From assembly GCA_012727965.1 (NCBI GenBank), contig JAAYFZ010000034.1, positions 1-14,419 on the forward strand: a stretch of 14,419 nucleotides of DNA, in the 5' to 3' direction. A program made the position numbers and the translations under genes. Below are positions 1 to 6,153 of the stretch, piece after piece (positions within the stretch are counted from its first letter, which is position 1; each line of letters opens with the position of its first letter). Source of the DNA: Clostridiaceae bacterium. GTDB taxonomy: Bacteria > Bacillota > Clostridia > Saccharofermentanales > UBA5734. Below the pieces are notes generated by a model. That model was not told the DNA's origin, ran no database searches, and saw only the letters and a list, made by a program, of their open reading frames with translations.

Positions 1-407
1 AAGAGACAGCCCAAATAACGATAAGTCAAGGCTGCAGCTGCAATAGAGAGAATATAATTTGATGAATTGAACAGGCTCTTGTATACTGGCGTATTAAAAA
101 GATGTTCTTTATGACCTCTACCATAATCCATTACAGAAAAAAAGGCAGTGGCAAACGCAACCCAAACAGCCCCGGCAGAACCATATATCAGAAGAGCGCT
201 TAGATTAATTGCAACAGCAATTGATATCGCTTTATTCTCATCAATTGCTACACTCTGCGACTCAGCTACAGCACCTAAAGCACTCATGAAGATTACACCT
301 GTAAAGATTTGAGCAATATGAGAAATATCAGACAAGGTGTAATACGCAAGTATCGCAAGTCCAGCACTGATAATAATAAACAGAAATATCCGTGTTGCTC
401 TCTTCAT
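1..407 (-). CDS. Partial polytopic membrane protein, probably the N-terminal sensor region of a signalling protein
   Basis: An open frame of 135 codons runs from ATG at 405-407 off the left edge, so the C-terminal part is missing. The start is preceded by GGAG with about 7 bases between. The translation begins MKRATRIFLF and contains several hydrophobic stretches (roughly residues 6-22, 31-46, 60-75 and 77-92), followed by a short polar part with YGRGHKEHLFNTPVYK and another hydrophobic segment near residues 113-130. The pattern of an SVAI...IAVAINLSALLIYG segment followed by more helices resembles the membrane region placed in front of HD-GYP or GGDEF domains in Clostridia. That is inferred from general resemblance only; no catalytic domain is visible. 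It lies on the same strand as the small peptide gene 107 bases upstream. It could equally be another integral membrane protein. Confidence 0.6.
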   Translation of the reverse strand, partial: MKRATRIFLFIIISAGLAILAYYTLSDISHIAQIFTGVIFMSALGAVAESQSVAIDENKAISIAVAINLSALLIYGSAGAVWVAFATAFFSVMDYGRGHKEHLFNTPVYKSLFNSSNYILSIAAAALTYRYLGCL

Positions 408-514
408 ATTACTCCAGTCTCTTCCCCTCATCTATAACCTTTATATTAGCAAATCATGTATATTGAATTGACAGATCGGCAGAATTGTGAAAATTTCTTA
501 TACCTATTGGATCT

Positions 515-598
515 TTAGATCCATCTCCAGTTAGCGCCTGTAGCAACTATAAGTGCCAGAATTGTGCCAACGACTGTCAGAACTTTTCTAAGTTTCAT
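515..598 (-). CDS. Small hydrophobic peptide (27 aa) ending in NWRWI
   Basis: ATG at 596-598 is preceded by a perfect AGGAGG (608-613 on the opposite strand) with 9 bases between, and TAA lies at 515-517. The peptide starts MKLRK, has a hydrophobic run of about 17 residues (VLTVVGTILALIVATGA) and ends NWRWI. This is the shape of a signal-peptide-like or membrane-inserting micropeptide. A Thr-Gly-Ala sequence just before NWRWI could be read by signal peptidase, which would release a Trp-rich pentapeptide. I recognise no family. It has no Cys and no acidic tail, so it does not look like an AgrD precursor. A type I toxin, a linear signalling peptide and an antimicrobial peptide are all possible. 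Its mRNA would contain a hairpin over the ribosome binding site and another with the stop codon in the loop. The strong ribosome site and the structure support a real gene, but so short a frame could arise by chance. Confidence 0.55.
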   Translation of the reverse strand: MKLRKVLTVVGTILALIVATGANWRWI

Positions 599-602
599 TA
601 TG

Positions 603-653
603 AACAACCTCCTGTTATAGACTCTGTCTTCACGCTATATAAAACAGGTTGTT
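603..653 (-). promoter_or_regulatory. Leader hairpin that would cover the ribosome binding site of the peptide gene
   Basis: On the minus strand, AACAACCTGTT (643-653) can pair with AACAGGAGGTTGTT (603-616), giving 7 plus 4 base pairs with a 3-base bulge and a loop of about 26 bases. The second arm contains the AGGAGG ribosome site of the peptide at 515-598. Folded, the site would be hidden; opened, it would be strong. That suggests translation controlled by RNA structure, an antisense RNA or processing. The folding is read by eye and has not been computed. Confidence 0.5.
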
Positions 654-697
654 CCGCTCCGCTCAGCCGATCTGTCAAAACAAATCAAAATTAATTA

Positions 698-713
698 GCA
701 GCTAAAAAGCTGC
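698..713 (-). terminator. Small hairpin after the gene at 722-1387, possible weak terminator
   Basis: GCAGCT (698-703) and AGCTGC (708-713) form a 6-bp stem with a 4-base loop, 9 bases beyond the stop codon of the minus-strand gene. On the minus strand it is followed by TAATTAATTTTG rather than a pure T run, so termination may be incomplete and some transcripts could continue into the peptide gene. Confidence 0.35.
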
Positions 714-721
714 AGGATTAC

Positions 722-1387
722 TCAGTCATCTCCACCGCAGACTCCCAGCACACGATTAAGTGCTGACAAGACGGCCATCGCAGCAGCCTGAACCTCAAGC
801 TCCTGTGACTTAATTTGGGCGATGCCGAAATACTGTCCTTCATATTTATCAGCGGCAAAAGTCAAAGCAACGCTGATGCAGCTATTTCCGCCAATCTGTG
901 TTTTCTGAAGTTCTAACAGGCTGATCTGCCCGGGTTCATTCAGATACTCCTTGACAGCAGCTATGCAGGCATTGGCAGATGCTATCGCGCCATTTCTGCC
1001 TGTGATAGTGCTTTTTGTACTGCCACTGAATAGTCTGTCTTTGTGACGCAGCATAACTGTCGTCTCAATATGACTGCCCTCAAGTGAGGTCGAAATTTTC
1101 GCAAGACTTAGTCTGATCTCCGGAATAGGCACTTCATCAACAGGAACTACCAGATTCTTATCAACCTGAGCGATACTGACTAATTTATAGTCTACAGTTT
1201 TTCCTAATCTAGCCATAACAGCTGACTGTACATCTCGTACAAGCTGTTTCGGTGATTTGGTCGAATCACTCAATATATGAATATCTGTGATTTCATCATT
1301 CTCTACTACTGTTTTTGCTGCTATCACACCATTGAGACTACTCATTAGCTGATCAAGCTCGTTACACCGTTGTCTGAGTTCTTGCAC
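722..1387 (-). CDS. Conserved protein of unknown function (221 aa)
   Basis: The start is a GTG at 1385-1387, chosen because GGGAGG lies 8-9 bases upstream and no better-placed start follows. The N-terminal third (about residues 18-75) holds the string TDIHILSDSTKSPKQLVRDV followed by a segment ending DYKLVSIAQVD. I recall this pattern from uncharacterised proteins of Clostridia and relatives, where it sits in a small alpha/beta domain. The rest (about residues 85-221) alternates strands and helices and ends in an Ala-rich helix followed by GVCGGDD. It shows no signal peptide, membrane segment or obvious catalytic motif, so it is probably a cytoplasmic ligand-binding or regulatory protein; that function is inferred, not known. 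It lies upstream of the peptide gene and the membrane protein on the same strand, so the three may be linked. An extended -10 and a palindrome lie upstream. Confidence 0.75.
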   Translation of the reverse strand: MQELRQRCNELDQLMSSLNGVIAAKTVVENDEITDIHILSDSTKSPKQLVRDVQSAVMARLGKTVDYKLVSIAQVDKNLVVPVDEVPIPEIRLSLAKISTSLEGSHIETTVMLRHKDRLFSGSTKSTITGRNGAIASANACIAAVKEYLNEPGQISLLELQKTQIGGNSCISVALTFAADKYEGQYFGIAQIKSQELEVQAAAMAVLSALNRVLGVCGGDD

Positions 1388-1405
1388 CTTTATTACCTCC
1401 CGGTC

Positions 1406-1427
1406 GCATGTTTATGCATAAATATGC
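1406..1427. promoter_or_regulatory. 22-bp near-perfect palindrome in the leader of the gene at 722-1387
   Basis: Bases 1406-1427 read the same on both strands at 20 of 22 positions, centred on the perfect 12-bp core TTTATGCATAAA. The site lies between the candidate -10 (1472-1477) and the ribosome site. It could be an operator for a dimeric repressor or a hairpin in the 5' untranslated RNA. A similar ATATGCAT word occurs near 1582-1589. Confidence 0.45.
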
Positions 1428-1471
1428 ACACTATTTATTGTAAATATACGGTAATAATTAGAACTAAATCC

Positions 1472-1480
1472 ATTGTAGCA
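1472..1480 (-). promoter_or_regulatory. Extended -10 promoter candidate for the gene at 722-1387
   Basis: The minus strand reads TGCTACAAT, which is TGn followed by a 5-of-6 match to TATAAT. No good -35 lies at the usual distance, as expected for an extended -10 promoter. The leader would be about 80 bases and would contain the palindrome at 1406-1427. Confidence 0.4.
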
Positions 1481-1570
1481 TACTTGTCCACTGATTCTTA
1501 GAAGCAAATATTTCATTTTGATGGCAGTTGCTTTGCTACTTATTAACGCTTGGTTCCTCTGTGTAACAAT

Positions 1571-1604
1571 TAGCATGAACAATATGCATGCTAAACGCAT
1601 ATTG
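1571..1604. repeat. Two overlapping inverted repeats after the gene at 1618-2901
   Basis: CAATATGC (1580-1587) pairs with GCATATTG (1597-1604) around a 9-base loop. TAGCATG (1571-1577) pairs with CATGCTA (1587-1593) around another 9-base loop. The two stems share bases, so only one can form at a time. The first lies just past the stop codon of the minus-strand gene and may terminate it, but no T run follows. The remainder of the 230-base gap from 1388 to 1617 holds the promoter and palindrome listed separately and no convincing gene. Confidence 0.4.
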
Positions 1605-1617
1605 AGATACTTATCAG

Positions 1618-2901
1618 CTATTTATAAGCTAAAAGCGCTCTGAGATTATCTTCAGCCCAGATTGTCACAACATCATTCTCATCCTGTCGGAAAATTGCAT
1701 CAAGCGCATCAGACCTCTGACTTGTGGCAGTATGCCAGTTTAGACGATTAATGGATTTGTCATATAGTGTTTTGTCATTTAAAACCCGACCAAGTCTGGC
1801 CGTCAGACCATAGATCGAAGGATTTTCAATCTGAGCCATCGGGTGACCCTGAATAATATTATATGCATCATAAATCACGAAGTTGTTCAGAAGCTGATCA
1901 TTTATCCAGCGCAGAGAACTCTGATCTGCCGCACCTGCCTGCGCCAGATGCAAGGTGGTTATTATTGACTCCATACTGTCCACAGACCCGCCTTCGCCGA
2001 CAAAATTCAGATAATTATTCATATCCGGCCAAACTGCAAGAGCATATAAGGGTAACTGTTCGCTTATGAGACCATCGGAAACGATAGCTAACCACTTCTC
2101 ATAAATAACTTGCCATTTCTGATCTACCTCGGTGAGCTGATTTATCGTCTGCAGATCAATCGATGCTAGTCTGATCAAACTATAAACAGGCGCCGGTTCA
2201 GGTGTCGGCGTTATTACTGGTATAGGGGTAGGCGTAGCCGCAGGGTCAGGGGCTGGCGCGACAGTCGGTATTGCCAGCTGCAGATCAGGCTCAGGGATAC
2301 CATCTGCAAAATCCGTCAGTAAAATATCCGAAAGAGATTCGATCTCCTGCCAAATGTTTTTCTGTGGTTTAGACTGATAAGCTGTCATCAATACTGAAAT
2401 ATAATCAAACATAGTTTCAAATGAGGCAGCCGCTGGTACTAATTCTGACTGTTCATTGATTTCGATATAAGCGACTGTCTTGTTATCGTATATATAGTGT
2501 CTCTTAAACCTAATATGCCAATCGTCAAATTCATCCATCCTCTTCTGTTCAGCAAGGAAGCGTCCATAGAGCAGCTGATCACTGCTATTGAATCGGACCG
2601 ATCTTTCAGCAGGCAGCTCTTCGCTGCGAACAGGCAGTCTGTACCATGCTGCCAGACCATACTCAGTTTCACACAGCTTGAGTAATCTGGACTCAAGCTT
2701 ATCACTGCGATCTCCGGCGACAACCAATTCATCGTCAGCAGATTGAGCGCTTCCAGCAAACTGCCACTTCGGAGAAGGCAGCTCTTCATCTTGAAAAAAT
2801 CCTTTTGCGCGCAATACAAAAAATATCGTCGCAGCAATTGCTATCAGTATCAAAATCGTAATTATTACTAATATCGCTTTTTTCCTGCCGGATGATGACA
2901 T
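1618..2901 (-). CDS. Membrane-anchored extracytoplasmic protein, possibly a degenerate GH8-like (six-hairpin) protein
   Basis: The ATG at 2899-2901 follows AGGTGG by only 3 bases, and TAG at 1618-1620 ends a 427-residue protein. After a short basic N-terminus there is one strong membrane helix (about residues 9-30) with no lipobox, so the rest should lie outside the cell, anchored as a type II protein. Residues 212-239 form a Pro/Thr/Ala-rich linker (TPTPIPVITPTPEPAP). The C-terminal stretch with ENPSIYGLTARLGRVLND and later WAEDNLRALLAYK recalls clostridial proteins related to glycoside hydrolase family 8. The region around residues 102-117 (VRFNSSDQLLYGRF) aligns by eye with the place where those enzymes carry their catalytic Glu, and here no Glu is seen. 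I therefore infer a non-catalytic or diverged helical-barrel protein, with low certainty. It is transcribed away from tmcAL. Confidence 0.7.
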   Translation of the reverse strand: MSSSGRKKAILVIITILILIAIAATIFFVLRAKGFFQDEELPSPKWQFAGSAQSADDELVVAGDRSDKLESRLLKLCETEYGLAAWYRLPVRSEELPAERSVRFNSSDQLLYGRFLAEQKRMDEFDDWHIRFKRHYIYDNKTVAYIEINEQSELVPAAASFETMFDYISVLMTAYQSKPQKNIWQEIESLSDILLTDFADGIPEPDLQLAIPTVAPAPDPAATPTPIPVITPTPEPAPVYSLIRLASIDLQTINQLTEVDQKWQVIYEKWLAIVSDGLISEQLPLYALAVWPDMNNYLNFVGEGGSVDSMESIITTLHLAQAGAADQSSLRWINDQLLNNFVIYDAYNIIQGHPMAQIENPSIYGLTARLGRVLNDKTLYDKSINRLNWHTATSQRSDALDAIFRQDENDVVTIWAEDNLRALLAYK

Positions 2902-2969
2902 ATTCCACCTGCCGTAGATAATTTGCCCGCCATGACTGTACGCGGTTTCAACTTAGCTGCTGATAATGT

Positions 2970-2978
2970 ATTATAGCA
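2970..2978 (-). promoter_or_regulatory. Extended -10 promoter candidate for the gene at 1618-2901
   Basis: The minus strand reads TGCTATAAT, a perfect extended -10, 68 bases before the start codon. The same bases lie inside a possible plus-strand -10 (TATTAT at 2969-2974, with TTCAAC 16 bp upstream at 2947-2952) for tmcAL. The divergent genes may therefore have overlapping, competing promoters. The plus-strand version is weak. Confidence 0.45.
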
Positions 2979-3026
2979 CTAAAGCACCGAGACAAAACGC
3001 ACCTTGTCGGGACGTCTCTTCATAAG

Positions 3027-3067
3027 AAAGGAGCAGCGCTGCATCTGCAGTCGCGCATCTAAATAGC
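3027..3067 (+). promoter_or_regulatory. Displaced ribosome binding site and possible hairpin before tmcAL
   Basis: AAAGGAG at 3027-3033 is the only good ribosome site upstream, yet the ATG is at 3068, 34 bases further on. No ATG, GTG or TTG lies in frame between the upstream stop (3023-3025) and 3068. The spacer contains GCGCTGC and GCAGTCGC, which could pair around a 4-base loop with one bulged base and shorten the effective distance. The alternative is a weak start without a ribosome site. No T-box sequence was seen in 2902-3067. Confidence 0.4.
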
Positions 3068-4348
3068 ATGAAAACTTTCGGCATCGTAGCTGAATACAAT
3101 CCATTTCATAACGGCCATGCCTGGCAGCTTAGTGAAGCTCGCCGTATACTAGGCAGTGATTGTGCTGCAGTCGCTGTTATGAGCGGCTCTTTTACACAGC
3201 GAGGCGAGCCGGGAATTATGAACAAATGGGACAGGGCAGCAGCAGCCATGGCTTGTGGCGTCGATCTTGTTATTGAGCTGCCACAGGTTTTCGCCTCAGC
3301 CAGTGCGGGCCGATTCGCGCGCGGTGGAGTTGAGCTGCTGGCAGCAACCGGAATCGTACAAACAATAGTTTTCGGCAGTGAGAGCGGCCAGCTTGAAGAG
3401 CTTACTGATCTGGCAGCAGTACTCAGTGATGAAAATGACATATATAAACAAATCTTCCGGGACAATCTTGATCAAGGTTTATCATGGCCAGCGGCCAGAC
3501 AGAAGGCTGCCGCTCAAGTCATAGGTCCGGAAATAGCCTCTCTGCTCGAGCAGTCAAATAATATTCTGGCAGTAGAGTACCTGCAGGCATTGGCTAGACT
3601 AGACAGCAGAAGAAGACCAAAGGCCATGACTCTGCCAAGACAGGGGCGTGATTATAATGACGCAGCTCTGCCTTCTGATTTGTCTTATGCCAGTGCCAGT
3701 GCTATCCGTCGTGAAATTTCAGAACAGCTTGGCAGTAACGAGTCGGGTGCTCTGGAAGCCAGACTGGTAAAAACCCTATCTGGTCATATGCCGCCTTCTT
3801 CACTGGCAGTTTTGCTGGCTTCTTCGTCAGCCGGCAGAAGACTGATCCTGCCTGAAGATCTGGCACCGCAAATTCTGACTCAGCTTAGAGCCACAGATCC
3901 GGAGCTACTTGATCAATACGCGCATATGCAAGAGGGTCTGGGCAGACGTTTGGCCGAAGCTGCCAGACGGCCTAACAAAAGTGCAGAAGGCAGACTCACC
4001 GCACTGCTTGAACAGGCAGATACCAGAAGATTCCCTCGTACCAGAATCCAACGTGCGCTGATCGCGATGCTTATGCAGATCAAGGCCGATGACGAGATTG
4101 CGATGCACTCATCAGCTCAATATATAAGAATCCTCGGGTTTAACAAGAAAGGTCGTCATCTGCTTAAGCTGATGCGCAAATACGCCTCTTTGCCTATTAT
4201 TACCAGAGCATCTGATTTTCTGGAATTTGGCCGCGACAGCCAGATAATGCAGCAGGCGTCATATGATCTGCTGGCGACCGATATCAGGGCTTTGGCCGCA
4301 GGACTTGCCTGTGGCAGTGATTTTGACACCGAAGTCGTAATCAGCTAA
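3068..4348 (+). CDS. tmcAL: tRNA(Met) cytidine acetate ligase TmcAL
   Basis: The 426-residue protein begins MKTFGIVAEYNPFHNGH, which is the family's N-terminal signature; HNGH (residues 14-17) is its nucleotidyltransferase motif. It continues with SGSFTQRGEPGIMNKWDRA and GVDLVIELP, both typical of the family (formerly YlbM, about 400 residues). The known reaction uses ATP and acetate, through acetyl-AMP, to make N4-acetylcytidine at the wobble position of elongator tRNA-Met. The enzyme is cytoplasmic. The start is fixed by family alignment and by the absence of other in-frame starts, although the ribosome site is unusually far away. The tyrS gene follows after 39 bases on the same strand with no terminator between, so the pair is probably one operon concerned with tRNA. 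Confidence 0.93.
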   Translation: MKTFGIVAEYNPFHNGHAWQLSEARRILGSDCAAVAVMSGSFTQRGEPGIMNKWDRAAAAMACGVDLVIELPQVFASASAGRFARGGVELLAATGIVQTIVFGSESGQLEELTDLAAVLSDENDIYKQIFRDNLDQGLSWPAARQKAAAQVIGPEIASLLEQSNNILAVEYLQALARLDSRRRPKAMTLPRQGRDYNDAALPSDLSYASASAIRREISEQLGSNESGALEARLVKTLSGHMPPSSLAVLLASSSAGRRLILPEDLAPQILTQLRATDPELLDQYAHMQEGLGRRLAEAARRPNKSAEGRLTALLEQADTRRFPRTRIQRALIAMLMQIKADDEIAMHSSAQYIRILGFNKKGRHLLKLMRKYASLPIITRASDFLEFGRDSQIMQQASYDLLATDIRALAAGLACGSDFDTEVVIS

Positions 4349-4387
4349 AATAGTTCAAATCGAAATCAAGAAAGGGAGCATATATTT

Positions 4388-5617
4388 ATGGCACAGAATG
4401 TCTTCGACACATTGAAGGAACGAGGCTATCTCGCACAAGTAACACATGAACAGGAAGTCAGAGAGCTTCTTGGCAAACCAGGCGCAGTCTTCTATATTGG
4501 CTTCGATCCGACGGCAGACAGCCTCCATGTCGGACACTTCGTACAGATGATGGTTATGGCTCATATGCAGCAGGCAGGCCATAAGCCGATAGCTCTTCTG
4601 GGCGGCGGTACCGGAATGATCGGCGATCCTTCCGGACGAAGTGATCTGCGTCAGGTCCTAACTGTTGATTCGATTAAACACAATGTTGACCGTTTCAAGG
4701 AACAGATGAAGATACTGATCGACTTCAGTACTGACAAAGCAATCATGGTCGACAATGCCGATTGGCTGCTTGATCTGAATTATATTGAATTCATCCGCGA
4801 TATCGGCTCACAGTTTTCCGTTAACCGTATGCTGACAGCGGAATGCTATAAGCAGCGACTGGAAAAAGGGCTTACCTTCCTTGAGTTTAACTATATGCTG
4901 CTGCAAGCCTATGATTTTCTGATGCTCTTCCGCAAACATAATTGCCAGCTTCAGCTCGGCGGCGATGATCAGTGGTCTAATATACTTGCTGGTGTTGACC
5001 TGGTCAGGCGCAAGGATCAGGGTTCATCATTTGGTATGACATTTAAGCTTCTGACAACCAGCGCCGGGACCAAAATGGGTAAAACCGCCGGTGGTGCAGT
5101 CTGGCTTGATCCAAACAAAACCACGCCCTTCGACTTTTACCAGTATTGGCGCAATATTGATGATGCTGATGTCATAAACTGCATGAAGCTCCTGACATTT
5201 ATGCCTATGGAGGAGATTGCTGAATATGCCAGACTTGAGGACGCAGCGATCAACGATGCCAAGAAAAAACTGGCCTGGGAAGTTACCGCGATCGTTCATG
5301 GACGCGAAACCGCCGACGGCGTCAAAAAACAGGCTGAAGATCTCTTCGAGCGTGGTGGACGTTCTGATGATATGCCTTCGACCTCGATCAGTGCAGATGT
5401 TCTGGATCAGGGACCTTCGTTGCTCGATATAATGCTTGAAGCAAAACTCATCCCGTCAAAAGGTGAGGGCCGCAGGTTGATCCAACAGGGCGGTGTCTAC
5501 CTGAACGACGAGCAGATAAATGACTTCGCCAGAGTTGTAGTAAAATCTGATTTTGCCAACAATGAAGCAATCATCCGCAAGGGGAAAAAGGTCTATCATC
5601 GTTTGACTTTGGACTGA
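4388..5617 (+). CDS. tyrS: Tyrosyl-tRNA synthetase
   Basis: The 409-residue protein shows the full class I layout. FDPTADSLHVGH (residues 39-50) holds the HIGH-type motif, GGDDQW (191-196) lies in the tyrosine site, and KMGKT (229-233) is the KMSKS-type loop. A C-terminal S4 RNA-binding domain covers about residues 345-409. It charges tRNA-Tyr with tyrosine using ATP in the cytoplasm. The ATG is preceded by GGGAG about 9 bases away. GGDDQW in place of the commoner GGSDQWG suggests a particular clostridial branch of the enzyme rather than damage. Clostridial tyrS genes are often under T-box control, but no T-box was seen in the short gap or upstream of tmcAL, so expression probably depends on the tmcAL promoter. 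A hairpin follows the stop. Confidence 0.96.
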   Translation: MAQNVFDTLKERGYLAQVTHEQEVRELLGKPGAVFYIGFDPTADSLHVGHFVQMMVMAHMQQAGHKPIALLGGGTGMIGDPSGRSDLRQVLTVDSIKHNVDRFKEQMKILIDFSTDKAIMVDNADWLLDLNYIEFIRDIGSQFSVNRMLTAECYKQRLEKGLTFLEFNYMLLQAYDFLMLFRKHNCQLQLGGDDQWSNILAGVDLVRRKDQGSSFGMTFKLLTTSAGTKMGKTAGGAVWLDPNKTTPFDFYQYWRNIDDADVINCMKLLTFMPMEEIAEYARLEDAAINDAKKKLAWEVTAIVHGRETADGVKKQAEDLFERGGRSDDMPSTSISADVLDQGPSLLDIMLEAKLIPSKGEGRRLIQQGGVYLNDEQINDFARVVVKSDFANNEAIIRKGKKVYHRLTLD

Positions 5618-5643
5618 TAATAATTCAAATTCATTTTGTGAAA

Positions 5644-5680
5644 AAGAGACCGGCATGCATGATAGCAGCTGGTCTCTTCT
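5644..5680 (+). terminator. Terminator of tmcAL-tyrS
   Basis: AAGAGACC (5644-5651) and GGTCTCTT (5671-5678) form an 8-bp stem, extendable by a GC/GC step, with a loop of under 19 bases, 26 bases past the tyrS stop. The tail is CTTATAT, only moderately T-rich. Confidence 0.65.
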
Positions 5681-5697
5681 TATATGATCTGGAAAAC

Positions 5698-5730
5698 AAA
5701 AAAGCTGCCTCGGTCAATTGCCGAAACAGC
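5698..5730 (-). terminator. Terminator of rpsT
   Basis: On the minus strand GCTGTTTCGG (5721-5730) pairs with CCGAGGCAGC (5704-5713) over 10 bp, two of them G-U, around the loop CAATTGA. A run of six T follows (5698-5703). This is a standard Rho-independent terminator for the gene converging on tyrS. Confidence 0.85.
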
Positions 5731-5765
5731 CTCTTCAAAACATTTTTACAAGATGATCAAGTGCC

Positions 5766-6032
5766 TTAAGCCTTGCTCGCCTTATTATAAGCCTTAGCCA
5801 TACGAGATTTCTGACGTGCAGCAGCATTCTTGTGCATATAGCCCTTGCCTGCAGCTTTGTCGATCCTTACCTGAGCGTCTTTTACCAGTTCGGCAGAATC
5901 ATCAGCTGATGTCTCGATAGCAGTATATGTCTTCTTAACTGCAGTACGCAGATTGCTCTTGTACATTTTATTGACAGCAGTTTTCTTCTCTGAAACGCTA
6001 ACGCGCTTGATAGCAGATTTGATATTCGGCAT
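5766..6032 (-). CDS. rpsT: 30S ribosomal protein bS20
   Basis: The 88-residue basic protein starts MPNIKSAIKRV and contains KNAAARQKSRMAKAYNKA, both hallmarks of bS20, which binds 16S rRNA in the small subunit. The frame stays open 15 codons further upstream, but the ATG at 6030-6032 is the right start. AGGAGG lies 9 bases before it and MPNIKSA is the family's usual N-terminus. The gene stands alone, converging on tyrS and divergent from rnj, with its own promoter and terminator. Many bacteria regulate rpsT translation by its own product; nothing here proves that. Confidence 0.97.
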   Translation of the reverse strand: MPNIKSAIKRVSVSEKKTAVNKMYKSNLRTAVKKTYTAIETSADDSAELVKDAQVRIDKAAGKGYMHKNAAARQKSRMAKAYNKASKA

Positions 6033-6083
6033 TCTTTTCACCTCCTGCACAGACTTATCCCGTCTGAATTTTTGCACTGATGT

Positions 6084-6112
6084 ATTCTATCACGGAAACA
6101 CAGGTGACGCAA
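6084..6112 (-). promoter_or_regulatory. Promoter of rpsT
   Basis: The minus strand reads TTGCGT (6107-6112), 17 bases, then TAGAAT (6084-6089). TGA just before the -10 adds an extended -10 element. The start codon is about 50 bases downstream. Confidence 0.6.
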
Positions 6113-6153
6113 GCCTGTTATTGATCATTTTTATTCCTTTGCTCATACTAACG

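Larger units (their letters stand above)
468..678. repeat. 13-bp inverted repeat enclosing the small peptide gene
   Basis: TTGACAGATCGGC at 468-480 is repeated exactly, in inverted orientation, at 666-678. The arms enclose the 27-codon peptide gene and its leader, a span of 211 bp. In a minus-strand transcript covering both arms, the 5' and 3' ends could pair over 13 bp. Each arm also begins with a consensus-like -35 hexamer (TTGACA) pointing inward, but neither has a convincing -10 at 16-18 bp. Shared protein-binding sites or ends of a small mobile element are alternatives. No clear target-site duplication flanks the arms. Confidence 0.6.

Noticed and set aside
515..598. AgrD-type cyclic autoinducer precursor
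   Set aside because: No Cys or Ser thiolactone centre and no acidic C-terminal tail, and no AgrB is visible next to it.
468..678. Miniature inverted-repeat transposable element
   Set aside because: The 13-bp arms fit, but no clear target duplication flanks them, no second copy lies in the window, and the inside holds a well-formed small gene. Kept only as an alternative.
1412..1600. 62-codon minus-strand open frame
   Set aside because: No ribosome site, overlaps the promoter and palindrome of the gene at 722-1387, and has no recognisable composition.
2902..3067. T-box leader for tmcAL-tyrS
   Set aside because: No T-box consensus bulge sequence or terminator/antiterminator arrangement is visible in the 166-base gap.
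6033..6077. Longer start for rpsT
   Set aside because: The 15 extra residues are not part of bS20, and AGGAGG stands just before the internal ATG at 6030-6032.
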